Source of the DNA: JAPYTY01 sp036338435
Lineage (GTDB): Bacteria; Acidobacteriota; UBA6911; RPQK01; JADFOI01
Direction of reading: 5' to 3'
NCBI GenBank assembly: GCA_036338435.1
Contig: JAYZCG010000052.1
Coordinates: forward strand, 1 to 64,000
Length of the DNA: 64,000 nt
Positions 9,073 through 18,461 of the stretch are shown in pieces. Position numbers and translations under genes: made by a program. Within the stretch, counting starts at the first letter, position 1, and each line of letters opens with the position of its first letter. The notes under the pieces are model-generated. The model saw nothing but the letters and a program-made list of their open reading frames with translations. It did not search any database and was not told the DNA's origin.

Positions 9073-9218
9073 TTAGGGGCACAGTGCAATGGGAGGATGG
9101 GTTTTCATATGAGGTATTTTCAAGTAAACGTCACCACGTCAGGATACACTTCGGTTGGGAATTGAAGCCTCCCATAAATGCACAGGGGCCTGGGGCAGTG
9201 GAGCCTTTAGGCCCCTAA
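9073..9218. ncRNA. candidate folded RNA upstream of infA (direction unresolved)
   Basis: Within a 480-base stretch that has no long gene, 146 bases form nested complementarity. TTAGGGGC (9073-9080) pairs perfectly with GCCCCTAA (9211-9218). Inside it GTGCA (9084-9088) pairs with TGCAC (9179-9183), and ATGGGAGG (9089-9096) pairs with CCTCCCAT (9168-9175). A further short helix TTCAA/TTGAA lies inside (9119-9123 with 9162-9166). The 3' flank of the inner stem can instead fold as AGGGGCCT/AGGCCCCT (9184-9191 with 9209-9216), so two mutually exclusive folds exist, as in a switching leader. Read on the minus strand it would be a 5' leader of infA; read on the plus strand it would precede the radical SAM operon. 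I do not recognise the family; a 6S-like topology cannot be excluded. Bases 9219-9400 show nothing I can name. Confidence 0.45.
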
Positions 9219-9419
9219 TTTCTGCCATTAACCCCATACGTGATATAGCATGCGTAGGCTACTCGTTGCTTTTGGAAGTGGTCCTGTCATGTTCTCCAAA
9301 TGGCGATTTCGCCGGTTGAGATGCGTGCGGGAGTCGCATCTAGACTGGTATCTCTTAAGCAACTCGACTAGAATATAACTGTTCTGGAACTTACATTTGA
9401 CCTTTGAGGAATTGTAATA

Positions 9420-9500
9420 GTGAAAAAAATATCAGTCTATTATCCTGTGTCCACGTGGGTAGAGTGGTCTCTTAAGTTCTCTGCAATGGGGAAGAGGTAA
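9420..9500 (+). CDS. 26-codon ORF coupled to the radical SAM gene
   Basis: A GTG at 9420 has GAGGA nine bases upstream and opens a 26-codon frame (begins MKKISVYYPVSTW, ends KFSAMGKR) that stops only four bases before the ATG of the radical SAM gene. The product is aromatic-rich at its start and basic at both ends. It could be a leader peptide setting translation of the downstream gene, or a small peptide substrate of the radical SAM enzyme. Neither is proven, and an ORF this short may be chance. Confidence 0.35.
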   Translation: MKKISVYYPVSTWVEWSLKFSAMGKR

Positions 9501-9504
9501 AGCT

Positions 9505-11019
9505 ATGCGCGTCCATTTGGTTAATCCTAGTGATGTAGCTTTTGGCATAAGCCTCGTTGCGCCCCGTTGGCTATATGTTATTGCTGCGGCGACTCCATCC
9601 TCCTTTGGGGATCCATCCGTGGTAGATGAAGCGCTTGAATCAATCGACGTTGAGGCCATTGGAGAGCGCGATGTAATAGGAATTGGGATCCATACCTCAA
9701 ACGCATTGCGTGGTTATGAAATTGGGCGGATGGCCCGTGAGCGTGGTGCTTATGTGGTTTTTGGCGGCATTCATTCCACCCTATATCCCGAGGAAGCGTA
9801 TGAGTTGGGCGGAGCCCATGCAGTCGTCAAAGGTGATGGCGATGTTGTCTGGGAGAAAGTATTAGCAGATTGTACTAACGGGGGTCCCCAGAAACTCTAC
9901 GAGGGTGGGCAGATCGAAGGAAACCAATTTACTCCAGCACGTTGGGATTTGCTACCGTCAGATCGCTACATGTGGGCTTCTGTTCAGACTGTACGAGGAT
10001 GCCCAAAGCATTGTTCATTCTGTTCTGTCTGGCGTACTGATGGTCAGCGCCCACGCGAACATGGTGCTGATGCAATAATTCAGGAGATTGTCGAGTTGCG
10101 CCGCAAGGGATTTCGATTTGTTGTTCTAGCCGATGACAATTTTTACCCGGTCACACTTCAGGATCTGGAGCAGGCCAAAAGCTTTGATAAACCCGATCGT
10201 TTCAATGAGTTGCAGGCGATGCGTGAAGAGCGATTTGAACTTATGGAACGTCTGGCCGAACTACCAGATGACATGGTGTTTTTCACTCAAATCACCATGG
10301 AGGTCGCTGACGATCTTAAATTCCTGAAGGCCATGTCTAAGGCCAAGATTAAGGGAGCATTGGTTGGGGTTGAAGCTGTCACGGATGAAGGACTAAAGGA
10401 CATCTACAAGGATTTTAACTCCTCGGGTAAGAGCTTAGTACGCCAGTTACAAACTTTTAGGGAACACGGCGTTTACGTTCTTGGTTCCTTTATTTTTGGA
10501 TTGCCCAGTGATCGACCAGAGACTTTTCAGGCAACCACGGTTCTAGCACAAGAAGCACAACTTGCTTTCGCTCAATTCGTTACCCTAACAGCATATCCTG
10601 GTACCGTAGATTTCCTGCGTTGGGAGAAAAAGATGGCTGAGGATACAACCAGGATCGCCGGGTTCCCTCTGACACGGTACTGGCTTATGCCACGGGTTAT
10701 GCGGCCACGACTGGCGATGGGTCATCCCCGAATGTCAGGCGAGGAAATCCGTAGTCAGACTCAGCTGGTCTGGGACCGTTTTTATAGCCTTCCTCTCATT
10801 TGGAAGAGATCGAGTTTTCTGCGATCAGTTCGTAATCGTCTTTCTTACGTATTGATGTCGAAACTTTATCGACAGATGTACGGCAATACTGGAATTGCTA
10901 CCGACAGTGCCAGGATCAACCGGGCAGTGGCTTGGGCTCGCTGGTTGGCAAAGCCTTGTGTGCGGTTGTTTCACGGTCAACCTATGCCAGACTTGCAGAT
11001 GCCAAATCGATCTCGGTGA
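9505..11019 (+). CDS. B12-binding-type radical SAM protein
   Basis: 504 residues, start supported by AGAGGT. The N-terminal part (about 1-140) resembles the cobalamin-binding fold of BchE/HpnP-type enzymes (GIGIHTSNALRGYEIG and GGIHSTLYPEEA). The radical SAM core follows with the 4Fe-4S motif CPKHCSFC (residues about 169-176), then a TIM-barrel with KIKGALVGVEAV. The C-terminal part (about 390-504) is basic. Such enzymes do cobalamin- or radical-dependent methylations and rearrangements in hopanoid, antibiotic and pigment pathways; the substrate here is unknown. Downstream are a small membrane protein and a TPR protein on the same strand. No terpenoid genes are adjacent. Confidence 0.85.
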   Translation: MRVHLVNPSDVAFGISLVAPRWLYVIAAATPSSFGDPSVVDEALESIDVEAIGERDVIGIGIHTSNALRGYEIGRMARERGAYVVFGGIHSTLYPEEAYELGGAHAVVKGDGDVVWEKVLADCTNGGPQKLYEGGQIEGNQFTPARWDLLPSDRYMWASVQTVRGCPKHCSFCSVWRTDGQRPREHGADAIIQEIVELRRKGFRFVVLADDNFYPVTLQDLEQAKSFDKPDRFNELQAMREERFELMERLAELPDDMVFFTQITMEVADDLKFLKAMSKAKIKGALVGVEAVTDEGLKDIYKDFNSSGKSLVRQLQTFREHGVYVLGSFIFGLPSDRPETFQATTVLAQEAQLAFAQFVTLTAYPGTVDFLRWEKKMAEDTTRIAGFPLTRYWLMPRVMRPRLAMGHPRMSGEEIRSQTQLVWDRFYSLPLIWKRSSFLRSVRNRLSYVLMSKLYRQMYGNTGIATDSARINRAVAWARWLAKPCVRLFHGQPMPDLQMPNRSR

Positions 11020-11117
11020 CAGCGAGTTGATCCCACTAGGATTGATTCGGGCGTTACGGTAGGTGGTACTAACCTAGGGCACCTCCTGTTGAACGTTTTA
11101 TTTAAGTAACCATTATC

Positions 11118-11630
11118 GTGCTCTGGGTAAACTTCGGGGCAGGGGTTGCAGTCATGGGACATTACATTAGGATTTCTAGACCCTATCTTATACTAATTAC
11201 CATTTTCATTTCGGTTCGATTCGTGCTGGAGTTGTTTGGCGTAGGTGAGCGTTTAACCAATGAGATTAGTGTGACAAGATTGCTCTTAGTACTTCCCGTT
11301 TTTGTAGCTTTTCGATTTTTCCAGGAGTCGCTGGGAGGCTGGAAGGATTTAGTAATGGTCAACATGGTCTATGTAGTCTGGACTGTTGCGTTGCTTTCAC
11401 TTTTGAGTGCAGTCGACAAAACGATGGGGCTTGGAACTCACTACGGTGGTGGCGCGCCACTTTATTATCGGCTGGTCTGGGGCCGTCTCTTTGAATGGCA
11501 TGCCTGGAACCGGTTAATGCAGGCGCGAGGTGGCTTTTGTCCATCATTGCTGACTATGAGTGTTTTGGTCAACGGGATTGGTTTGACCAGTTTCAAAATC
11601 AAGAGTTTACTAAAAGCCGATGGAAGGTAA
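11118..11630 (+). CDS. small membrane protein of unknown function
   Basis: 170 codons from the first possible start; the ATG at 11154 (MGHYIRISRPYLILIT) is also plausible. Three hydrophobic stretches are visible (roughly residues 20-41, 50-68 and 80-96), then a polar tail. I recognise no family. It stops five bases before the TPR gene, suggesting co-transcription with it. The first segment starts close to the radical SAM gene (about 100 bases after its stop), so the three genes may form one unit. Confidence 0.5.
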   Translation: MLWVNFGAGVAVMGHYIRISRPYLILITIFISVRFVLELFGVGERLTNEISVTRLLLVLPVFVAFRFFQESLGGWKDLVMVNMVYVVWTVALLSLLSAVDKTMGLGTHYGGGAPLYYRLVWGRLFEWHAWNRLMQARGGFCPSLLTMSVLVNGIGLTSFKIKSLLKADGR

Positions 11631-11635
11631 ATAAG

Positions 11636-11959
11636 ATGTCTCCAGAAGAACACTACCAAAGAGGCTTGGAATATTTTGGGGAAGATAAACTGGAGCAGGC
11701 AATAGAGGAACTTATCCATGCCGTTTCCAAGAATCCAGAATTTGGCGATGCCCTTCACGCGTTAACAATGTGCTATTACCATCAGGGTAGCTTTGATAAA
11801 GCGCTCGAATATGGAAGTCAATTTTCCGAGCTGGAGCCTACCAACCCTCTCGCCTACACAAGTCTCTCCATGATTTATAATGCCAAAGGCATGAAGGAAG
11901 AAGCGGAAGACATGGGGGCAAAGGCCAAGACGACAGAAAAATCAGACACACTTGATTGA
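11636..11959 (+). CDS. tetratricopeptide-repeat protein
   Basis: 107 residues from the ATG at 11636, preceded by GGAAGG. Three TPR-like helical pairs cover most of it: HYQRGLEYFGEDKLEQAIEEL, then ALHALTMCYYHQGSFDKALEYG, then AYTSLSMIYNAKGMKEEAEDMG, with the typical G/Y/A spacing. It has no signal peptide and so probably acts as a cytoplasmic protein-protein adaptor. The frame is open further upstream to 11495 but that part overlaps the membrane-protein gene. Partner unknown. Confidence 0.75.
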   Translation: MSPEEHYQRGLEYFGEDKLEQAIEELIHAVSKNPEFGDALHALTMCYYHQGSFDKALEYGSQFSELEPTNPLAYTSLSMIYNAKGMKEEAEDMGAKAKTTEKSDTLD

Positions 11960-12052
11960 CCTTGATAGCCAAGAATTCTCAATCGCTAGTTGGTTACAAT
12001 AACACTAGCGAAAAGGGGAATCACTATACTTGCAGTAGTTGTCAGTTTCTGA

Positions 12053-12128
12053 GCCGGCGTAGCTTCAATGGTAGAGCGGCGCATTCGTAATGCGTAGGTT
12101 GGAGGTTCGATCCCTCTCGCCGGCTCCA
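12053..12128 (+). tRNA. tRNA-Thr (anticodon CGU)
   Basis: A full cloverleaf: acceptor GCCGGCG pairs with CGCCGGC (12118-12124), anticodon stem GCGCA/TGCGT surrounds loop TTCGTAA with anticodon CGT, and the T arm is GGAGG-TTCGATC-CCTCT. CCA is encoded (12126-12128). A TATACT box at 12025-12030 is a possible -10. A short T-run (CTTTTTA) follows. Confidence 0.95.
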
Positions 12129-12263
12129 GTCTTTTTAATGGGTAGCTGTATCTGTCTTTGCTCTGGAATAAGCTGTGGCTATCGGCAATAAATTTTCCGC
12201 TATCCTTTTCCAATGAGGTTTATACGTACCAGGCTGAAGCGACATTGAAATTAGTTTCCCCAG

Positions 12264-14231
12264 TTAGGGTAGGCTAACGGCTATGATTTCCTCGGGGATG
12301 GCAGCTCCCCCGATTGCGAAGACAATGTATTGTTTTTCATCAGCCATATAGCTGATTGGTGACCCTGTCACATTGGCAGGAAGAGCCATGGCCCAAATGA
12401 GTTCCCCGGTTCTTTTGTCAAAGACATCTAAAGTGGGCTCGAATCTTGAAACCTCGTCTTTTTCGTCAGCTGTGAGCTCTCGGCCACTGCTGAGGGCACC
12501 AAGATAGGGGAAAAACTTCCCTCTTTGTCCGGCAAAAAGGAGAGTCTTGGTTGCTACAAGAGTGCCATGTAGGGGCCAGCCCAGCCGGGGCAGATTTAGC
12601 TCTTGCAGGGCAGGATGATCACGTGGGCCCTTTCCCAAGGGGGACATCCATTCAATCTCACCCGTGTTTAGATTGATAGCTGTGATACGGCCATAAGGGG
12701 GTTTGAATAGCGGTAAACCGCGTGGTCCTTGGATACGCACTCCCTTTCCTTGATACCTAAAATCAGAAACCTTCGGATCGGGAGCGACTAGGCTACTGGC
12801 TGAGGGCGTCGTTTTGGAAGGGATGTAAAGCATTTTGGTTTCCGGATCGAAAGCGGCTCCATTCCAGTTAGCCCCTCCTCCCGCACTAGGCAAGATAACA
12901 AATGGATCCACCGTGGGCGGCATAAAGATAGGCCCGTAGTGAAATTCCTCTAGAATCGCACGTCCTTCCTGATGTAGCTCCGGGGTAAAGTCTATAAGAT
13001 CATCGACGGTGATGCCCTGGCGGTCAAACGGAGGTGGATGGGTGGGAAAGGGTTGGGTAGGTGATGTTTTTTCTCCCGGTACGGTTGACTGGGGCACCGG
13101 ACGTTCTTCAATAGGCCAGACAGGTTCACCCGTAACTCGGTCAAAGACAAATGTGAACCCGTGTTTAGTGACCTGGGCAACCGCTTTGATGGATCTCCCG
13201 TCCACTTCGATATCCATAAGGTTGGGGGCAGCGGGTAGATCCCAGTCCCACAAGCCATGGTGAATAATCTGAAAATGCCAGACCCTTTCTCCCGTCTTAG
13301 CATTTAGGCATACCAAACTTTCTGCAAACAGATTGTCCCCGGGACGATGTCCTCCGTACCAATCATTGGTTGGAGTGCTAAAGGGAAGATAGACGTAACC
13401 TAACTCCTCGTCTGCACTCATAAGTGTCCACACATTGGCGTTCCCATTGTGTTTCCATGATTCCTCTTCCCATGTTTCAACCCCGAATTCTCCAACTTCG
13501 GGAATGGAGTGGAAGACCCATAATTCTTCTCCCGTTCGGACGTCAAAGCCTCGCACATCACCGGGCGGTTTCTTGTTGTGGGGTCGGGGATCACTGACGG
13601 TAGAGCCGACTACCAACACGTCCCCGACTACAACAGGGGGAGAGGTCACGCCGAATTCCTGTGCTATTTGGTTGCGTCGAAGTCCTTCTACCAAATTGAC
13701 TTTTCCGCCCTGGCCAAAAGCGGAATCCGGTCGACCGTTAGTCGCATCGACTGAGATCAAGAATCCGTCGGCAGTGTTGATATAAAGTCGCTTCTCGATC
13801 CCATCACTCCAGTAGGCTAACCCCCTGGAGTGTGATCGAGCCTCATAGGCCTGGGGATCATACGTCCAGATGGTTTGCCCATTCGTGGGATCGATAGCCG
13901 CAATTTGGTTAAAGCTGGTGTTGGCATAGAGCACTCCGTTGATCATCAAAGGGGTCGCTTCGTAGATGAAGGTCAGGAAGTCAGGATGTTGCTCTATCGC
14001 CTGATCAGCGGGGAACTGCCACCGCCAAGCGATCTGAAGATTTTCTACATTGTCTCTATTGATCTGATTTAAGGGTGAATATTTAGTGCCGGCCTTGTCT
14101 CGAGCATAATGGGGCCATTCCGCATCCTCGGTGGTCATGGAAACTTTATGTGGTGTTGTGGTACAGGAAATCAGAACAAGAACCACCAGCGGTAGAAAGA
14201 GCCTTTTAGTCAAGACATTTTGCAAGCACAT
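12264..14231 (-). CDS. PQQ-dependent dehydrogenase-like quinoprotein, lipoprotein
   Basis: 655 residues with a lipoprotein signal (LFLPLVVLVLISC) and then an eight-bladed beta-propeller of the PQQ-dehydrogenase type: WPHYARDKAGTKYSPLNQIN at the start, repeated W-motif blades such as 'DPTNGQTIWTY', 'DVRTGEELWVF', 'NAKTGERVWHFQ' and 'NLNTGEIEWMSPLG', and a family-like end, YIVFAIGGAAIPEE. Such enzymes oxidise alcohols or sugars in the periplasm using pyrroloquinoline quinone and feed electrons to the respiratory chain. No cytochrome domain is fused. Its ATG overlaps the stop of the DinB gene by one base (TAATG), so they are translationally coupled. Whether PQQ binding residues are intact needs an alignment. 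Confidence 0.85.
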   Translation of the reverse strand: MCLQNVLTKRLFLPLVVLVLISCTTTPHKVSMTTEDAEWPHYARDKAGTKYSPLNQINRDNVENLQIAWRWQFPADQAIEQHPDFLTFIYEATPLMINGVLYANTSFNQIAAIDPTNGQTIWTYDPQAYEARSHSRGLAYWSDGIEKRLYINTADGFLISVDATNGRPDSAFGQGGKVNLVEGLRRNQIAQEFGVTSPPVVVGDVLVVGSTVSDPRPHNKKPPGDVRGFDVRTGEELWVFHSIPEVGEFGVETWEEESWKHNGNANVWTLMSADEELGYVYLPFSTPTNDWYGGHRPGDNLFAESLVCLNAKTGERVWHFQIIHHGLWDWDLPAAPNLMDIEVDGRSIKAVAQVTKHGFTFVFDRVTGEPVWPIEERPVPQSTVPGEKTSPTQPFPTHPPPFDRQGITVDDLIDFTPELHQEGRAILEEFHYGPIFMPPTVDPFVILPSAGGGANWNGAAFDPETKMLYIPSKTTPSASSLVAPDPKVSDFRYQGKGVRIQGPRGLPLFKPPYGRITAINLNTGEIEWMSPLGKGPRDHPALQELNLPRLGWPLHGTLVATKTLLFAGQRGKFFPYLGALSSGRELTADEKDEVSRFEPTLDVFDKRTGELIWAMALPANVTGSPISYMADEKQYIVFAIGGAAIPEEIIAVSLP

Positions 14232-14773
14232 TATTTCTTCCCTTTCAATTGGGCCATGCGCTCCTGCATTTGCCGGGTTAGATGGGGTACGATGCCAAGT
14301 AGACGTTGAATGAGCATCATTTGTCCGCGGTGGTGCATCTCGTGCTCCTTGACCGAAAGAATCATCTCAAAGCGGCTCTTGTCAGCCGGTTCTGCACCTG
14401 GAGGCATGTTGACGCGCTCTGCTAGGAATTCTTCCGATAGCTCATCAACCCACTGTGCCCATTTATCGGCCCCACTTTTAAGTAGTGCAATAATCTCATC
14501 CTTGCTTCTGGGTTTTTCTTGTTCAGCACGCAGTCGCTGCATTAGGGACGGAAAATCCAATCCTTCCAGTGTGGTAAGGACCTCTTCGGCGTGGATGTAA
14601 TACTGAAAATTAAAGGTCAAGGCGATATGGGACAGTAATTGTGAGACCGTTCTCGTGTCGGGAGTTAGTTGAAAGTTGTATTGATCTTCCGGGATTTCCT
14701 CGGCTATGATGAGGGTATTGTTCCGCACCGTTCGGAAACTTCTTGCCAGGGCTTTCGCGCCGTAGTAATTCAT
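14231..14773 (-). CDS. DinB-family protein
   Basis: 180 residues forming a predicted four-helix DinB/YfiT fold. Putative metal ligands are the His in LLSHIALTFNF (about residue 49) and the pair in KEHEMHHRGQM (about residues 143-147). Members include thiol-dependent S-transferases and many uncharacterised enzymes. It directly precedes the quinoprotein gene with overlapping stop and start. A role in the same pathway is plausible but not shown. Confidence 0.8.
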   Translation of the reverse strand: MNYYGAKALARSFRTVRNNTLIIAEEIPEDQYNFQLTPDTRTVSQLLSHIALTFNFQYYIHAEEVLTTLEGLDFPSLMQRLRAEQEKPRSKDEIIALLKSGADKWAQWVDELSEEFLAERVNMPPGAEPADKSRFEMILSVKEHEMHHRGQMMLIQRLLGIVPHLTRQMQERMAQLKGKK

Positions 14774-14887
14774 AAAATATTCTCCAAAAAAGTTAGTTTA
14801 AACAAAAGTCGCTCAATCGTCGTATGGCCCCTATTGTGTCTAACTCTATTACGGATAGGGTGAGTTTGATCTCTCTCCGGTTCCAGG

Positions 14888-16231
14888 TTAGAGAAGATTT
14901 CCTTCAGTGTCGTAAACATGGAGCTCTCCCATCTGGGCAAGTTTACTTTCCACCTTATTTCGGTCCGCCACTACGGTGACCACTAGTTTTTCAGGATCAA
15001 AAAAGCGTTGGGCAATTTCCAATGCGGTGTCCTCTCCAATGTCGCGTATTTTCGGGATAAAAGTACTATAAAAATTTTTAGGTAGTCCATGAATTCTCCG
15101 GTTGAGTTCAACAGTACCCACCGACGCTGAGGTTTCCATCTGACGTATGAAGCCTCCAATTAATTCTTGTTGACATCGAGCCAGTTCATCCTTTTTTGGG
15201 GGAGCCGTATGCAGTTGGTTGATTTCTTTAAGTATTTCCTCAACACATTGCAGGGTAACTTCGGTTTTTACACTGGCACCTGCCAGAAATAGTCCGTCGC
15301 TTCGGTAGCTTTTTAGGCGGCTATAGGCTCCATAGGTATATCCTTTGTCTTCTCGTAGATTTAGAAAAAGGCGGGAGTTTGCTCCCCCTCCTAACACTTG
15401 GTTGACGACCTTGAGAGCAATATAGTCGGGGTTGTCTTTCGGGAGTGCCCGGCCTGCTACCAGCAGTTGAGACTGTACGGAATGAGGGCGGTGTATCAAG
15501 CAGATTAAACGGCTATCGATAGCGGACGGTTTGGGATATTGAATGGGAAGTATCTCTTTATTGCCCCATTCTCCAAGAAAGTGGTTTCCAAGGTTAGTTG
15601 CTGTGCCCAAGTCCACAGGTCCGGCAAACAAGAGAAAGGCATCCCTCGGAGAGAAATGAGATCGATAGAAGGTTTCAATTACCTTCTGTGTGACCCCTGT
15701 GAGGTGCTCTGAGGTAATACTAATCTTCGAATAGGGGTGATTTGCGTATAAGGTCTTAAAAATACGTTCATTGGCTAGGAAATCGGGCTGTGAGCGCTGT
15801 GCAATAAGGTGACTCTGCCATCGAACTCTAATTTTTTCGAGTTCATCCTCTGGGAAAGTTGATTTAAGAACGATATCTGCAAGAAGGGCGACCGCTGACT
15901 CCAACTCTTTTTCTAGAAAAGTCATGCCAATGAAGCTGTGTTCCATGGACACGTCACTGTCGTAATTAATTGCTAGGCGATCAATAAAATGTGAGATTTC
16001 GTTTGCTGAACGAGATTCAGTTCCACTTCTCATCATTTCAACTGCCAGCGACACCAGGGAAAAATTATCGTCGGGGTTGAAAATTTTCCCCACAGGAAAG
16101 ACGAGAGATAGGAATGCCCTTGGAAAACGATCGTCCTGGACAGCCAAAACCTGAAGTCCATTTTCAAGCTGACTTTCCTGGATTTCTGGATAGTTAATAT
16201 TTTTTTCTTTTGCAGGAGCAGGTGATTGCAT
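14888..16231 (-). CDS. M16-family peptidase, non-catalytic subunit
   Basis: 447 residues of the M16B fold. The HxxEH zinc site of the family is absent: the equivalent segment reads SLAVEMMRSGTESR. The substrate-binding Arg/Tyr region of the second domain is present (NLREDKGYTYGAYSR, about residue 315). This is the pattern of the inactive partner in heterodimeric bacterial M16B proteases. It is 39 bases downstream of the catalytic subunit gene. No signal peptide is evident. Together they probably degrade small peptides. Confidence 0.85.
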   Translation of the reverse strand: MQSPAPAKEKNINYPEIQESQLENGLQVLAVQDDRFPRAFLSLVFPVGKIFNPDDNFSLVSLAVEMMRSGTESRSANEISHFIDRLAINYDSDVSMEHSFIGMTFLEKELESAVALLADIVLKSTFPEDELEKIRVRWQSHLIAQRSQPDFLANERIFKTLYANHPYSKISITSEHLTGVTQKVIETFYRSHFSPRDAFLLFAGPVDLGTATNLGNHFLGEWGNKEILPIQYPKPSAIDSRLICLIHRPHSVQSQLLVAGRALPKDNPDYIALKVVNQVLGGGANSRLFLNLREDKGYTYGAYSRLKSYRSDGLFLAGASVKTEVTLQCVEEILKEINQLHTAPPKKDELARCQQELIGGFIRQMETSASVGTVELNRRIHGLPKNFYSTFIPKIRDIGEDTALEIAQRFFDPEKLVVTVVADRNKVESKLAQMGELHVYDTEGNLL

Positions 16232-16270
16232 GTTTTTCGTTCCAGTTCTCAGGAGATGCCGACAAAATGC

Positions 16271-17557
16271 TTAGGGATTTGTTGTTATAGGTGCTGGTTC
16301 TACGATGATAAGAGTCTGATTTTCAGGGCAAAAGACCTGTTGGGCGACTTTTAGTATGTCCTCTTGTGTGACTGCCAGATAACGGTCTAGGTCACTGTTA
16401 ATCTTGTTGGCATTTTCAAAAAAAAGAGCATAGTGAGCGAGAAGTTCTCCGATATGGGCAATTTTGGTAAGTCGACCCACAAACCGATCAGTCGTCTGGT
16501 TTCTTGCTTTCTCCAGCTCCACCTCGGTGATTGGCATTTTCCCGAGGTCACTTAGTTCCTTTTCAATAGCCTGGACAACTCGATCTACGTCAATGCCACT
16601 TTGTACTTGTGCCCAGATGTAAAAGAGTTCAGGGCCTTTGTTTTGATTAGGCCCTACAGAAAAGCTTGTGACCCAGTTGTTGTCATGAATAAACTGGCGA
16701 TAAAATCGGGAAGATTCTCCCTGGGAAAGAATGAGAGCTAGCATAGACAGGGCATAATATTCGGGAGATCCTAACTCCGGCATGTGGTAGCCCATATATA
16801 TAGCCGGTAGTGTAGCTAGAGGGTCTTGGATGGTTTCACTTTTTTTGGCAACTTGACGGGGTTCTTCTAAGTAGGGATTTTGGCGTTCGGTGTGGTCGCT
16901 GATGTCGCTAAAATACTTTCTGACCTTCTCCAATACGTCAATTTCCGACAGATCGCCAGCGAGTACCAGAATTGCATTGCCAGAACCATAAAAGGTGTGA
17001 TGGAAGTCGACGGCATCTTGCAAAGTGCATTTTTCAAGATCCTTGACCTCTCCAATAATAGAGTGTCCATAGGCCCAATTGGTGTAAGCGAGTTCTTCAA
17101 ATCTGAGGGTTGCCAGACCGTAAGGGCGATTGTCGTAGGTTTGTTTCTTTTCTTCTATGACCGTTTTTCTTTGGTTTTCAAAATTTTCAGGAGTGATGTT
17201 GAGGGACCTCATGCGGTCGGCCTCAAGCCACAGAGCTAACTCAAGATAATGAGATGGGATCGTTTCGTAGTAATTAGTTCGATCTTTGCCGGTACTGGCA
17301 TTCCACTGACCTCCAGCATTGTCAACATAACGTCCGTGCTCATTTTTCCCCACATTCTCCGATCCTTGAAACATCATGTGCTCAAATAGATGTGCTAATC
17401 CAGAGAATCCTGGTTTTTCGTAGCTTGATCCTATACGGTAGTGAACACTAACGTGGGTTAACGGGACATGGTCCTGCTGGTGTATCAGAAGGTGTAGGTT
17501 GTTCTCTAAGATGTGCTCCTCGAATACGATTTCAGGTACTTTGATTGGTGATGGCAT
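16271..17557 (-). CDS. M16-family zinc peptidase, catalytic subunit
   Basis: 428 residues. The inverted zinc motif HLFEH (with MMFQGSENVG, near residue 60) and the downstream acidic ligand region NQRKTVIEEKKQTYDNRPYG are intact, so this is the active partner. The C-terminal half lacks a strong R/Y motif, which the neighbouring gene supplies. Family members are insulinase/mitochondrial-processing-peptidase-like enzymes that cut short peptides. No export signal is seen at the chosen start. Confidence 0.9.
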   Translation of the reverse strand: MPSPIKVPEIVFEEHILENNLHLLIHQQDHVPLTHVSVHYRIGSSYEKPGFSGLAHLFEHMMFQGSENVGKNEHGRYVDNAGGQWNASTGKDRTNYYETIPSHYLELALWLEADRMRSLNITPENFENQRKTVIEEKKQTYDNRPYGLATLRFEELAYTNWAYGHSIIGEVKDLEKCTLQDAVDFHHTFYGSGNAILVLAGDLSEIDVLEKVRKYFSDISDHTERQNPYLEEPRQVAKKSETIQDPLATLPAIYMGYHMPELGSPEYYALSMLALILSQGESSRFYRQFIHDNNWVTSFSVGPNQNKGPELFYIWAQVQSGIDVDRVVQAIEKELSDLGKMPITEVELEKARNQTTDRFVGRLTKIAHIGELLAHYALFFENANKINSDLDRYLAVTQEDILKVAQQVFCPENQTLIIVEPAPITTNP

Positions 17558-17654
17558 CTAATTAAAAGAGAGTGATAGTTAGTCTAGTTGTTTTTTACTC
17601 TAGAATTGTGATGTTGTGCAGTGGCAGGATATCGTATTTGTCAAAAGAGCTGTA

Positions 17655-18461
17655 TCACCCCGTAATGTCTTCGCCACCATCCACACGGATGACGTTTCCC
17701 GTTATCCACTGCGTTTGCGGAAGACTTAACGCAACGATGGCCTTTCCAACATCCTCCGGTAACGTCATGCGCCCACTAGGGTTGCAACGCATTGCTGTAG
17801 CAACCATATCCTCATAGCCTGGAATCTTGGTTAACGCGGGGGTTTCTGTTACACCTGCTTGTATAGAGTTGGCAGTGATTCCCAGCGGGGCTAGTTCAAG
17901 GGCGATCTGTCGGATGTGGGATTCTAGGGCTGCCTTGGCTGCTGAAACGGTGCCATAGCTATGCCATACATCATGGCCCCCTGAACTGGTCATAGCGAAA
18001 ATTCGTGACTCTTTGCCTAGCAGTGTGCGTGTTACCAAGCTCTGGACCCAATAGACCAGTGAGTGGGCCATAACGTCCAGAGTCATAGTCATCTGATCTT
18101 GGGTAATTGGTTTCTTGGAATCGGTGGGGAAATAGCGCCCTAAACTTCCAAAAGCCAAAGAGTGTAGGAAGACTCGGATATCTGCCGGATGATCCTGTGT
18201 TTTAAGGGTGCTTGTCATTTCATCCAGAGCGGCTTCCCGTTTGTCGGAATCAGCTGCGTTCATATTAAAGAAAATACTCAGTTGTCCAGTGGCTTTAATT
18301 TGATGACTGAGTTCTTCTACATTGTGAAGGGTGCTGCGCCGATCCATATGTACACCGAAAATGTTCATTCCCGCCCGAGCTAATTCTAGGCAGGTAGCCG
18401 CTCCAAACCCGCTGGAAGCACCTAGTATTAGAGCCCAATGATTTTCTAAAGGATTATTCAT
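17655..18461 (-). CDS. FabI/FabL-type short-chain dehydrogenase (probable enoyl-ACP reductase)
   Basis: 268 residues from the ATG at 18461, chosen because AGGAGGG precedes it; the frame is open to 18491. The NAD(P)-binding glycine motif is GASSGFG and the active site has a Tyr followed by Lys seven residues later (YGTVSAAK), the Y-X6-K spacing of enoyl-ACP reductases of the FabI/FabL type rather than the Y-X3-K of ordinary SDRs. The C-terminus GNVIRVDGGEDITG matches. It would reduce trans-2-enoyl-ACP in type II fatty acid synthesis. No other fab genes are adjacent, so another carbonyl or enoyl substrate remains possible. Confidence 0.75.
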   Translation of the reverse strand: MNNPLENHWALILGASSGFGAATCLELARAGMNIFGVHMDRRSTLHNVEELSHQIKATGQLSIFFNMNAADSDKREAALDEMTSTLKTQDHPADIRVFLHSLAFGSLGRYFPTDSKKPITQDQMTMTLDVMAHSLVYWVQSLVTRTLLGKESRIFAMTSSGGHDVWHSYGTVSAAKAALESHIRQIALELAPLGITANSIQAGVTETPALTKIPGYEDMVATAMRCNPSGRMTLPEDVGKAIVALSLPQTQWITGNVIRVDGGEDITG

